A stretch of DNA of 64,000 nucleotides from Medicago truncatula. Taxonomy: Eukaryota > Streptophyta > Magnoliopsida > Fabales > Fabaceae. The translations under genes were made by a program, and so were the position numbers. Shown one piece after another: positions 46,317 through 56,900 of the stretch (the first letter of the stretch is position 1; every line of letters starts with the position of its first letter). The stretch is from positions 58,198,494 to 58,262,493 of the forward strand of contig NC_053045.1 in the NCBI RefSeq assembly GCF_003473485.1, in the 5' to 3' direction. The notes beneath the pieces are model-generated. The model saw only the letters and a program-made list of their open reading frames with translations, made no database searches and was not told the DNA's origin.

Positions 46317-47982
46317 TATTTTTTTAAGCGACCTGTTATTGTTAAGTTCCCTGCGCGCTGGAGATGCTCTTATGAGCTTGCTTGGTAAAGCTAAAGGTTG
46401 AGCTCCATTGGTGATGAAGTCAAGATCATGATGAGATCCTCAAATTTAATAGTGAAGAATCATAGGATCATAGGGATAAAGATCATAGACATCAGCAAGA
46501 TAGAGAATATATGTAAAAGCTCAAATGAAGACATTGAATTAGTATAAATTGATAAAAATATGATAAAGTGGGTACGTACTAGTCCTATCTATAAGACTAA
46601 CCAACTTTCTAACTTTACTAATTATATTGATTAACTAACTAATAACTAATCCTAATTAACCAACTAATTCTAACAAGTTTAACACTAGTAGCTCACATTT
46701 TTTCTAGTGCATATTTGCATGAATGTTGTCTTCAAGGAGGGGGAGCATATTTTTTATACTTCTTGTCTGCATGAATTAGATTCAAAAGTATGTTTCCAAT
46801 AAGAATAACACTATTTTTTTACCCGCCTTCGATCTCATATATAAACAATACAAAAAAAAAAAAAAAAACAATATTAGACCTAAGAGAATTAGTTTCTCTC
46901 TAAAAAATAAGAGAATTAGTTGAAATCATTTAATAAAGTAGTAATTGAATTTTCTAAATTTCCCTTTATGAAAACTTGTTCAATGAGAAGAAAAAAATAA
47001 GAGTTATTGAAAAAAATATGACCTACATCAACTGAAGGATAATTTATAAAATCATTCTTGATTAGATTATATTTATCTCACAGCCGAACTTCAGATTACC
47101 CGTTTTCTTTTTTTTCCTTAGAAATTGGAGGGTTAACACAGAAAATAAAAAAATGGTACAACGTTTGCTTCTATTTTATATCAGTAAAAGTTACTTTTTT
47201 GTTGCTATCTTTGTGGTCTTAAATGGGTCCCACATTGACACATCACTTTCCCTACATTTCTTAAATGAGATCCTCTAACAAAAGGTCTAATTGAGTCCCA
47301 CCAATATTATTTATTATACACTATCTAATTGAGATCATCTAACAAAAGGTCTAATGTAGGTCCATTTAAGAATGAAGTCTTAATTTAAACCCTGCATCTT
47401 TTAAGACCCTCAATTTTTTTTCCCACAATAGGGGTACCTAATAGGTACGAGATCTTAAATGTTTAAGACTCTTCCATTGTGGATGCTCTTAGGCTAGTCA
47501 AAACTAGTTTTAGTTTTATGACCATCTTTTTTAATCTCCGGGTGAATGTTGACTCGAGTGCAATCGACAAAAGCAAGTTTACCTTACTTATATTAATAAT
47601 ATAATTCGTTCTACCGTCAAATGTAGGGGAAAGTGTTTGATCCTTTCAATCAGGTGATAGAGGTAGAGGCTTTACTTCTTTAGCCTACGCTAGGACGGAG
47701 CTGCTGTCGAGTGACAATTGGCCGAGGGGAGTTCAATCATGAAGCTGGGTACAAATAAGCCAGTAAAAGATAAGTAGAAGCCAGTGAAAGAGGAGTAGTT
47801 TAATTTAGCTATTTTATTCCAATTTCAAAGATCATGATTACTAGGCTTAGTACTAATCAATTGCTTAATCTTTGTTAAAAAATCCTGAAATTTAAGAAAA
47901 ATCTTGGGAGTTTTAATAATTTTTATTTTCTTTCTTTTAATCCCTTAAGCCTTATTTTAAGGGTACTGATTAACATTTGTCG

Positions 47983-48201
47983 CTAACCATTAATGCCACC
48001 AATAAAATTAAGATCATTTTTGAATTTGTCTAAACTTTTTTTACTTTCAACTGGTAGCTTACTCCATTTCCATTGCTGCTTCTTGGAGTTGAAGGTAGCA
48101 ATGACAACATTGTCTTGAAATTCACATTTCCTTGAAAGCGTGGCGTTGGCGTCTGGATCGCTAATGATCTTCGTTCCAAATGCATAATTTTTCTTCAACA
48201 T
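47983..48201 (-). other. Hypothetical short open frame (72 aa)
   Basis: Open for 72 codons from an ATG, with the segment NATLSRKCEFQDNVVIATFN and KKQQWKWSKLP. Composition is more protein-like than its neighbours. I do not recognise it and see no promoter or splice partner. It may be an exon of a lost gene. Confidence 0.2.
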
Positions 48202-48665
48202 TTATATCTTAACGTAGCTTCATTCAAAGCCATAAAAAAACCATAATGAAACATATAACATTAAAAGTTCGAATCAGCGCGAATTCTATGTTTTGATATT
48301 CATGCTCCCAAAGGGACTACAGAAACGAAATTGCATAACATCTTTCATGATTATAGGAATGTTTTGTCAGTTAAAAAGTTTGATACCCTACTAGACGTAT
48401 AAATATCAGCATATCTGCGATAATTAATTTAAACAGTTCAATATCAAAAGTGAGAAATGATAAAAACAAGATCGTGAACATAAAAAGGAAAGCACCTACT
48501 ACTTCTCATTTTGTCTCATCAAGTGACTTTTATCCCACAGTCCAGCGCGAGATAGAAATCCCCACCTAATGCAGACAATTGAGCCAAGTAATTATTTCAC
48601 TCTTCCCTTTCATTTCTTTCTTCCTCTATCCAACGCTCAATTCCCTTCCTTTCATCATACCCTTC

Positions 48666-49440
48666 GGTGGGAGACCTTAATAGGTCTCCTACGGTAGGAG
48701 ACATTTTTTTTTTTTTTTTTGGGTAAAATGAATATGAACCATTAAATAAGGGTTGATCAACCTTTGGATTATAAAAGTTTATGAGTCTTACTATATGCTA
48801 TCAACACTCAATAATTTCTTTTATTTCATCATCTCTCTCTAAAATCTGCACCAAACAATGTGGGATGAAGAAAAATGCTCTCTTTAATTGTTGAAAGATT
48901 TGCTTTTTGGTAGTAATTTTTATGGGGTGTGTTCTTGATTGCAGATGTAATATTTTCTCTTAAGTGTATATAAAAGTGTGAATCCTGTTATTGCTTTGTT
49001 CTTTATTGGATATCAAAGATTTGTTCTTTTATCTTTAATTTATTTATGAAAGTCTAAATCCTTCTTTAAGTTCATGCCATATCTTGGCACTAATTTTTCA
49101 GACACATGGACAATTAGTTTAATATAATGTTAGATTGAACTAGAACAGTGAAGGCTAATATTGGATTTTACATGACTGATAAATCTGCAGTGAATATTAT
49201 TGATATTGTGGAGGAAAAAAACAAAGTTGGAGAATGAGATTGGAAGGGGTGAATGAACAATAATCTGAGAGGGATTGGAATGGAAGTACCGATGTTGTGT
49301 CAGTCTCATATAACTCAACTACTGGGAGACAAATAAAAATAATCTAGTGTATTTTGCTTATAGTATAATCTAGTGTGCTTGATGAATCTAGTGGTTTTAA
49401 AAGGTCATGCACCAGTAGGAGATCTATTAAGGTCTCTCAC
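48666..49440. mobile_element. Inverted-repeat element, about 775 bp
   Basis: Left end GGTGGGAGACCTTAATAGGT followed by CTCCTACGGTAGGAGAC. Right end, reversed, GGTGAGAGACCTTAATAGAT followed by CTCCTACTGGTGC. The terminal repeats are about 35 bp. No transposase and no clear target duplication, so it is probably a nonautonomous DNA transposon. Confidence 0.6.
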
Positions 49441-49678
49441 CCTAGACAGAGCCCATAAAAACCAGTTTCGTTTCTTTTCATTTGTTAGATACGAGAATGT
49501 CTTCATTCCAAGTTACTTGTACTTTTTATAATTTTGACCCTACTCACTGCAATCGCCATAAGTGCTTTTTTACAGTCATAAAACAAACTGAAACAATAAC
49601 GGTTCAACTCTATTGACATAGGAAATGGAGTTACCATCTTAGTTCTCATTCCCTCATGTAGCACAGTGCCTGCCTACA

Positions 49679-51409
49679 ATCCAAATGAAACTCATGTTAT
49701 TGTTAACTTATGCATGTATGCTTTCATATTCTATCAAAGACAACGTCAAAAAATGCAAAGAAACTCTTCAGTTACAAACAAATTCATTTTTTATGAAGTC
49801 AAATTATCATTTGATAACAAAACATTTTTTAACCATATATACATTGGTGCAAACAATCTTGCACTTCTCATGTAAATAATTTGAGTGTCTGATAAATATT
49901 AAATAACGCCCAGACAGAAGTACTCAAAGACAACGAACAAGAAAGAAACAAAGTAAAATTATAATACTAAAGAACTTTCAACAGAAAAGTAACATATTTC
50001 TATCACTTCAAATCTACAATCTTTTGTACCATAACATGGTTGAAAGAATCATATCAGTTGAATAAGTATTAAAACAAAATCTAATCTAGACATAAAGCAT
50101 GGATGTTACCACACCGCGACTCGGTCCACCGATATTTCTCATTCTTGTTTCTGTGACGAGGTCAATATATGAATCAAATTCTATCCAGGACAGCAACAAG
50201 CCAGAACCACGAAAACAAACTGAACATAGCCACAACTACAACAAGAAGACATGGCAATAATGGCAGAAGCATCAAAGTAGCAAAGGAAAATCTCTTCCTG
50301 GAAGCACCGCTGGTTGGAAATACAGAAGGAAGAGAACATTCCTCCTCCTTGAAGAAGACTTTCGTGGGAAAGGCCTCACCACAAACGACACTGATTCCAG
50401 GAGTAGTTTTCTTTTCGTCAGTAGTGATGTTTGATTTGGACTTAGGATCTCTTGGGCAACACACATTAGTCCCATTCTTACCTAACAGTAACAACCATAA
50501 AAAAAATAAAAAAAGGTTAATTACACAAATACAAATTCCTAAACTAAACCAAATTAAGTTCCTGTTTCAATAAACAATATAATTAAAAGCTTAAAGCATA
50601 AGTTCTTATCATATAGGTGCATTATTTCCATAATAAAAGATCAAAATAAAGTCAAAAACCATTTTCGGTATAAGCTATAAGCTGTTTGCATAGGCGGGGT
50701 TTGTATGTTCTCTAAAACAGTCTCACAAATGCTTATGTCAGCAGTACATAAGTCCTCTAAAACCTTCTCACAAGTGCTTAGGTAAGTAGATAAACTCGAA
50801 TAAATCGATCCAAGCAAACCATTATTCAACAAATTGCAATACCCTTAATCAAATCTTAGATCAAACAAATTGCAATCCAAATTTCAACCAAATAAATAAT
50901 TTCAAAAAATAAAAAATCTCAATAAAGGAATAGTCGTTACCTTGACCAGTGGCTTTAGGACAGATGAATCCCATCATTAGCAAGCTTGATCGACGACAGC
51001 AATGGAACATCCGACAGCGCAACACAAAAAACAGTCCCAACAAGGCTGGTCTGAGCCTGCATCTGCTTCAAATCACCAGCTGTTTCAACAGCAGTCTTCA
51101 GATCCGTCTGGAAAACCAGCGAAAACTGTGCTGTTTCCAACGGCGGCAGGGAGGGTAGTACCGTCCTCAAGAACAGCATTGGAAGCAGAAACCAAAAGCT
51201 CATTGTGCTGAAATCCGACGGCGACTTTCTATGACTTGAGTTCATCGAGACCGTTGTTGAGCACGCTCAACATTGATTCGAATCAATAGGGTTGCTTCTT
51301 TGGGTCGGTGACGTTCGGTGGCAGTTGAACTCTGGCGGTGGAGGAGTATGAGATGAGTATCCCGTTGCACGATTGTGCATTGGTAAAGGACATCGTTGCA
51401 AGTATGATA
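49679..51409 (-). pseudogene. Decayed tandem copy of the COBRA-like gene
   Basis: It matches the intact COBRA-like gene at 53967-58768, including about 490 bp of 3' flank (49679-50170 versus 53413-53966). Exon 1 (about 51409-50941) lacks the first part of the signal peptide and carries frameshifts; one extra G near 50970 turns GFICxKxTGQG out of frame. The intron is about 460 bp with donor and acceptor kept (50940 and 50484). Exon 2 runs [13 protein letters not shown]...TTDEK straight into KTTPGISVV: about 390 residues, including the whole CCVS region, are missing by an in-frame deletion. The GPI-signal end remains but runs on a few residues. It cannot make a COBRA-like protein. Confidence 0.88.
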
Positions 51410-51764
51410 AAGTTATCTACTTGTATATTAGCAAAACATCAACTACTCAATGTTATTGATATTTATAACTCAAATCAACTATGGTTAATCAACTTGTCTA
51501 CTTTTATATTCAATAATCAAGAAATTTTAATCTTACAAATTGATTGTCCTGCTGCAATGATAGACACTCCAAAAATTAGGAGACAGCTGCAAAGTTTATT
51601 AATAAAGGAACCAAGTAACAGATGTCACAAGCATACAATGTCACCAATGTCATGAAAGCTATTCAGTGGAACACCAAGCAAAAGAAAAATTGGCATACCA
51701 GTTACCAATAAACATACAGAATAAATAAAAAACTCCCCAAAGAATATTCATCTAATAAATCCTA

Positions 51765-53213
51765 TCATGCTATTCGTACCAGCACCTTATTCTTTTTTCC
51801 CGCAGATAAAAGGAGAACTTTACCATCCACTATATCAGCTGCCTCAATCCTCTTATTTTCACTATCTACTCTGCTATTATTCAAGTAAACACCTCCTTGC
51901 TTTAACAACCGGCGGGCAGCAGATTTGCTGTCGAACAAACCAGAAGAAACAGAAAGATCAACCAATGACTGATTCAAAACTTCATCATAAGCTAAAGAAC
52001 AAGACGGGACATCCTCAGCAATCCCCTCAATAGTTTTCCAGTCCAACTTTGTCTCAGATCCCGGCCTCAACGCTTCAGTCGCCCTAAGAGCTTCGCTCAA
52101 ACCATCTTCTCCATGAACAAATCGAGTAACTTCTTCAGCAAGCCTACGCTGAGCAGTATTCGGCATATATCCAGGTCGTTTCATCTCTTCTTCCAATTTA
52201 ACTATCTCATAAATATCCAAAAAAGTAAGAATTTTCAAAAACCTAACAACATCAGCATCCGGAACTGAGAAAAAATACTGATAAAACTTGTATGGAGATA
52301 ACATGGACGGAGCCAACCAAATTGCACCATCCTCTGATTTACCGAATTTTGTACCATCACTTTTCAACAAAAGAGGAAATGTCAAACCATAGGTACCACC
52401 TTCTACCTGCAATATCTTCCTAATCAACTCAGTTCCAGCAGTTATATTACCCCATTGATCACTACCCCCAATTTGAACATTAACACCCTCATTCTGAAAC
52501 AAATACAAAAAATCATAACCCTGCAATAACTGATAAGTAAACTCTGTATAACTCATTCCATGTTCAGATTCTAATCTCTTCCTAACACTCTCTTTAGCCA
52601 TCATTGAACCTACTCTAGCATATTTACCAACCCTTTTCAGAAAATCCAATAAACTAAACTCTTTCCACCAATCATAATTGTTCAAAACAACAACAGAATC
52701 ATTACCATTACCAGAGTTTGGGTGATTTTGAACACGACCCAAGATTGTTCTGATGGTATTTTCAATCCCAGCAGTGTTCCTCTCCAAAGTTTGAACATCA
52801 AGCTGAGGTCTTTCAAGGCTTTTCCCTGATGGGTCACCGACACGCGCGGTGGCACCACCGATCAACGCGACGACGTTATGGCCGGAGCGGCGGAACCATG
52901 AGAGAACAATGAGAGCCAATAAATTGCCCAAATGCAAGCTTTGGGCAGTTGGGTCGAATCCACAGTAAACTTTTAAGGGTGCGTTGATGGTGTTTGATGA
53001 AATGGTTCTGAGAGACTCATTTGTTATTGAGTCGAGTAAACCTCTTTGTTCGAGGATTCCGATGACATTCGGAGGTTGTTGGTGTTGGAGAGTGCAGGTT
53101 GTTCGAGAAAAGGGGAGGCGTGAAGAAGAAGAAAGAGGGGGTTTGAATGGAAAGATGAAGAGCTTGGCGGAATGAGAGAAGAAAATCGACCTTGAAGCAA
53201 AATTTGTGGCCAT
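51765..53213 (-). CDS. Tyrosyl-tRNA synthetase, organellar (chloroplast/mitochondrial)
   Basis: An intronless frame of 482 residues from the ATG at 53213. The frame continues upstream to 53267 but only through a TTG, so the ATG is taken as start. The first about 45 residues (MATNFASRSIFFSHSAKLFI, rich in Ser, Phe and Arg) look like an organelle transit peptide. Class I synthetase motifs: the HIGH equivalent in SLHLGNLLAL, tyrosine-site residues in YCGFDPTA and GGSDQWGNITAG, QLLQGYDFLYL, and KFGKS as the KMSKS loop. A C-terminal S4-like RNA-binding domain follows (SAARRLLKQGGVYLNNSRV). The bacterial-type architecture marks it as the organellar enzyme that charges tRNA-Tyr, unlike the cytosolic eukaryotic one. 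It lies between the COBRA-like pseudogene and the intact gene. A TTTTTATATTAAAA tract about 70 bp upstream may serve as TATA box. The intronless structure is known for organellar TyrRS genes in plants, as far as I recall. Confidence 0.96.
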   Translation of the reverse strand: MATNFASRSIFFSHSAKLFIFPFKPPLSSSSRLPFSRTTCTLQHQQPPNVIGILEQRGLLDSITNESLRTISSNTINAPLKVYCGFDPTAQSLHLGNLLALIVLSWFRRSGHNVVALIGGATARVGDPSGKSLERPQLDVQTLERNTAGIENTIRTILGRVQNHPNSGNGNDSVVVLNNYDWWKEFSLLDFLKRVGKYARVGSMMAKESVRKRLESEHGMSYTEFTYQLLQGYDFLYLFQNEGVNVQIGGSDQWGNITAGTELIRKILQVEGGTYGLTFPLLLKSDGTKFGKSEDGAIWLAPSMLSPYKFYQYFFSVPDADVVRFLKILTFLDIYEIVKLEEEMKRPGYMPNTAQRRLAEEVTRFVHGEDGLSEALRATEALRPGSETKLDWKTIEGIAEDVPSCSLAYDEVLNQSLVDLSVSSGLFDSKSAARRLLKQGGVYLNNSRVDSENKRIEAADIVDGKVLLLSAGKKNKVLVRIA

Positions 53214-53412
53214 TGTTGTGTTGATGCGATGATGTTGGGGTTTGGGGGTGGGTGACTGCTGAAGCAAAAAAATGCTAGTGGAGTTTTTAATATAAAAAGA
53301 GTAAAATTACATTTTATAATGTTGCACGGTACGTCAGTGCCTATAATCACGTCAATTTCTTAATAGTAACAACTAATAATATCATTTACTTCCAAAATGA
53401 AAAAACAAAATC

Positions 53413-53966
53413 TCCAAATGAAACTCATGTTATTGTTGAACTTCCATGCATCCTTTCATCTTCTATCAAGACAACGTCAGTTTTTTTTTATTAAAAAAAA
53501 CAAAAACAAAGAAACTCTTTAGTTACAAACAGTTTCATTTTTTATGAAGTCAAATTATCATTGATAACAAAACATTTTTAACGATTGATGCATTGGTTTG
53601 GTGACCACAATCTTGCACTTCTCATGTAACAATTTGAGTGTCTGTGATAATAAACGCACAAAAAGAATTATAATAAAAACAGTAAAATTATAATACTAAA
53701 GAACTTTCAATAGAAAAGTAACATTTCTATCACTACAAATCTACAATCTTCTGTACCATAATAACAAGGTTGAAAGAATCATATCAGTTGAATAAGTATT
53801 ACAACAAAATCTAATCTAGACATAAAGCATGGATGTTACCACACCGCGACTCAGTCCTCGATATTTCTCATTCTTGTTTCTGTGACGAGGTCAATATATA
53901 TGAATCAAATCCTATCCAGGAAAACAGCAAGCCAGAATAGCAAAATCGAACGGAACATAACCACTA
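53413..53966 (-). repeat. 3' flank of COBRA-like gene, shared with the pseudogene copy
   Basis: The segment parallels 49679-50170 (CCAAATGAAACTCATGTTAT, CTAATCTAGACATAAAGCAT, GGATGTTACCACACCGCGAC). It defines one edge of the tandem duplication and includes the 3' UTR. Confidence 0.8.
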
Positions 53967-56900
53967 CTATAACAAGAAGACGACTAGCAACAATGGTAGA
54001 AGCATCAAAGTAGCAAAGGAAAATTCCTTCCTGGAAGCACCACTGGTTGGAAGTACAGAAGGAAGAGAACATTCCTCCCCATTGAAGAAGACTTTCTTGG
54101 GAAACCCGTCACCACCACGAACAACACTGATTCCAGGAGTAGTTTTCTTTGTGAATGAGATTACTGACTGTTGTTTCCCAGGCACCCTAGGATCTGTGCG
54201 AGGGTTAGCTCCATTTGTTTCTCCAACAAGGTAGTTCAATCCCTCCAAACCTTGCATTATTATCGTATTATTAACACCGCCTATTTCTATGGCGCTTGCA
54301 TTGAACGAGTACATTTTCTCAAAACCTGCAGCTGCTTTGTCCATTTGCACAGCAGTAAACCAGTCTGCAAAATTAGTCTCACCCCAATTGAAAAGTGTGA
54401 CCCTTGCACTCCAGCCTTTATTATAATCTGACAGTAAATGCCAGTTGATGCTCACACCGCAGTTATCACCACAAGGTGGTGGGTTTGGCGTTGGTAGATG
54501 TTTTATCCCTGCCCACGCATAAGCCTTGGCAGTTCGGTTCTCAAAAGGAACAAGGACAGCATCTGAGGGAAGCCACATGGCAGGTGCAGTAGTACTACAT
54601 GTTCTTGCTGTATTCTTGGGGCATCCACATGCACACGTTTTGCAAGGAATAACTGATTCATTGTAATAAGCTGAAAATGAGACACAGCATTTACTTGATG
54701 TTCCCTTGGCTGTTGTAATGTTACACACAACCTGCCAACTTGCCATTACAGTTTTGTTTAACGGCAACCCTGTTGGATCTGGATTCTCGGTAGGACTAAC
54801 ACGAACCAGAGGACCGCATTTGTAGTCAGGGTTAAGTGAACCACTAATCTTCCAGTTCTGTGGTGGTGAAAGCTCGGATCGGTTAAGCACCGGCGGCATT
54901 TTGTACACCTGCATTTGGAATCTCGAAATAGACTTACTAGGATCCATAGATTTTGGCAATATAGTACCGTTACGGCAACAAGAAGGAATTTTCCCAACAT
55001 CAGTATCATTGAATTTTGTAGGAGGAAGATCAATAATGGTAGGCCTCCTCTGACAATTCAATACATTAGCAAAATCCAGATCCTTGTAGTATGTACCTTG
55101 CTTACCAAAAATACAACCAGAAGCATCCAGAACAGATGGATAAGCTCCTTTCATTGTAAATATAAACTCGTCATTCATCCAGTCCCAGCTCAACCTCCAA
55201 TTATCAAGCCTTCCGAGAGGATTTTGGTTACCGATCGTAACCTCTGCCCAGTAATTTGAATCATAGGATCTAATCACATCATACATGATCGTAAGATCGC
55301 CATTTTGACGCGGCAGAAACTTTTCATCTGTAGTGATGTTTGCTTTGAACTTAGGATCTCTTGTGCAACAAACATTAGTCCCATTCTTACCTAACAGTAA
55401 CAACCATTAAAAAAAGGTTAAATTAAGTTCCTGTTTCAATAAACAACTTAATTAAAAGCTTAAGGCATAAGTGATTATCATATAGCTGCTTATGTATTAA
55501 CTATTTCTATAAGAGAAGATAAAATAGTTGTTTTCGTAGGCAATTATCAAAAGTTCTCTTAAGACAGTCTCTCAAAACATCTCACAAGTATTTATGTAAG
55601 CAGATAAAGTCTCTCAGGGTCTGTTTGGCAAGCCACATGTTTGAGCTTATAGTTATAGCTTATGTCTTATAAGCTCATTTGACTAAAAAAGAACCGTTTG
55701 GTAAGCTTATTTTTACTGGCTTATAGTGTTTTTTGATAAGCTAATACAAATAACTTATGGGTCTTGTTAACGAGTGCCCTGAGGGCATTCTTTAAGGTTT
55801 CCCAATTAAGAAATTATTCTTTGAAAAAGTTTTTAACACTTCAAGAATGCCCTTAAAGAATGCCCTAAGGGCATTCGTTAACATTTCCCATAGAGTGAAT
55901 ACCCAAATTTGTCCCTGAATTTGCACGAATCGGACAAAAACGTCCCCCAATTTATCGAAATGCACGCTTCGTCCCTGAATTTGACAAACGTCCATCAAAA
56001 TAGTCATTCCGTCCAAATGCTCCAGTAGTGCTGCTGAGCTATCGTCCTACATGTCATGTTGTCTTGTACACGTGTCTACAAGGAAGTCACGTGTACAAGG
56101 ACTAATTTGATGAAAACGGTAAAAATTTCAGTTTTGTTTTTTAAATTCAATTTTTTCTACTTTTCCAAATTTACCCCTTTATTCACCCATCCTCACATTT
56201 CAGTCAAAACATCAAACACGTCCCTGACCTTTCTCCTTCCCGCTAAAACCTTCATCATCAATATCTACAGCGAGGAACATTGCAAAAGATTCCGTTTTGA
56301 CTGAAGATTTCGTCGTTTCTTAAGTTAACGCCTCATGTTCGTTTTCTCCCTTTTTTGTGTTCGTTTTTGTGATTTTCGTTTTCAGTTTTTAGGCATTCGT
56401 TTTCAACTTTAAACTTCATTTCATGCTTGCTTTGATGTTCGTTTTTGCTTACTTTGATTGTGTTTTTTAGATTACTGATATTAGGGTTTTGTGTTAAAGT
56501 CTTAAAATACAGAAAATGTTGGAGATGGAAACGCTAAAAATTTCAGTTTTGTTTTTTAAATTCAATTTTTTCTATTTTTCCAAATTTACCCCTTTATTCC
56601 CCATCCTCACATTTCGGTCAGAACATCAAACACGTCCCTGACCTTTCTCCTTCCCGCTAAAACCTTCATCATCAATATCTACGGCGAGGAACATTGCAAA
56701 AGATTTCGTTTTGACTGAAGATTTCATCGTTTCTTAAGTTAACGCCTCATGTTCGTTTTCTATTCAATCATGTTCGTTTTCTCCCTTTTTTGTGTTCGTT
56801 TTTGTGATTTTCGTTTTCAGCTTTTAGGCATTCGTTTTCAACTTTAAACTTCATTTCATGATTGCTTTCATGTTCGTTTTTGCTTGATTGTGTTTTTTAG

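Larger units (their letters stand above)
45744..48660. other. Gene-poor stretch
   Basis: It contains the MITE at 46170-46316. A minus-strand open frame at 47983-48201 (MLKKNYAFGTKIISDPDANA...) is coding-like in composition but unrecognised and without partner exons. The stretch 47220-47490 (TGGGTCCCACATTGAC to TTGTGGATGCTCTTA) looks like decayed MITE sequence. Confidence 0.4.
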
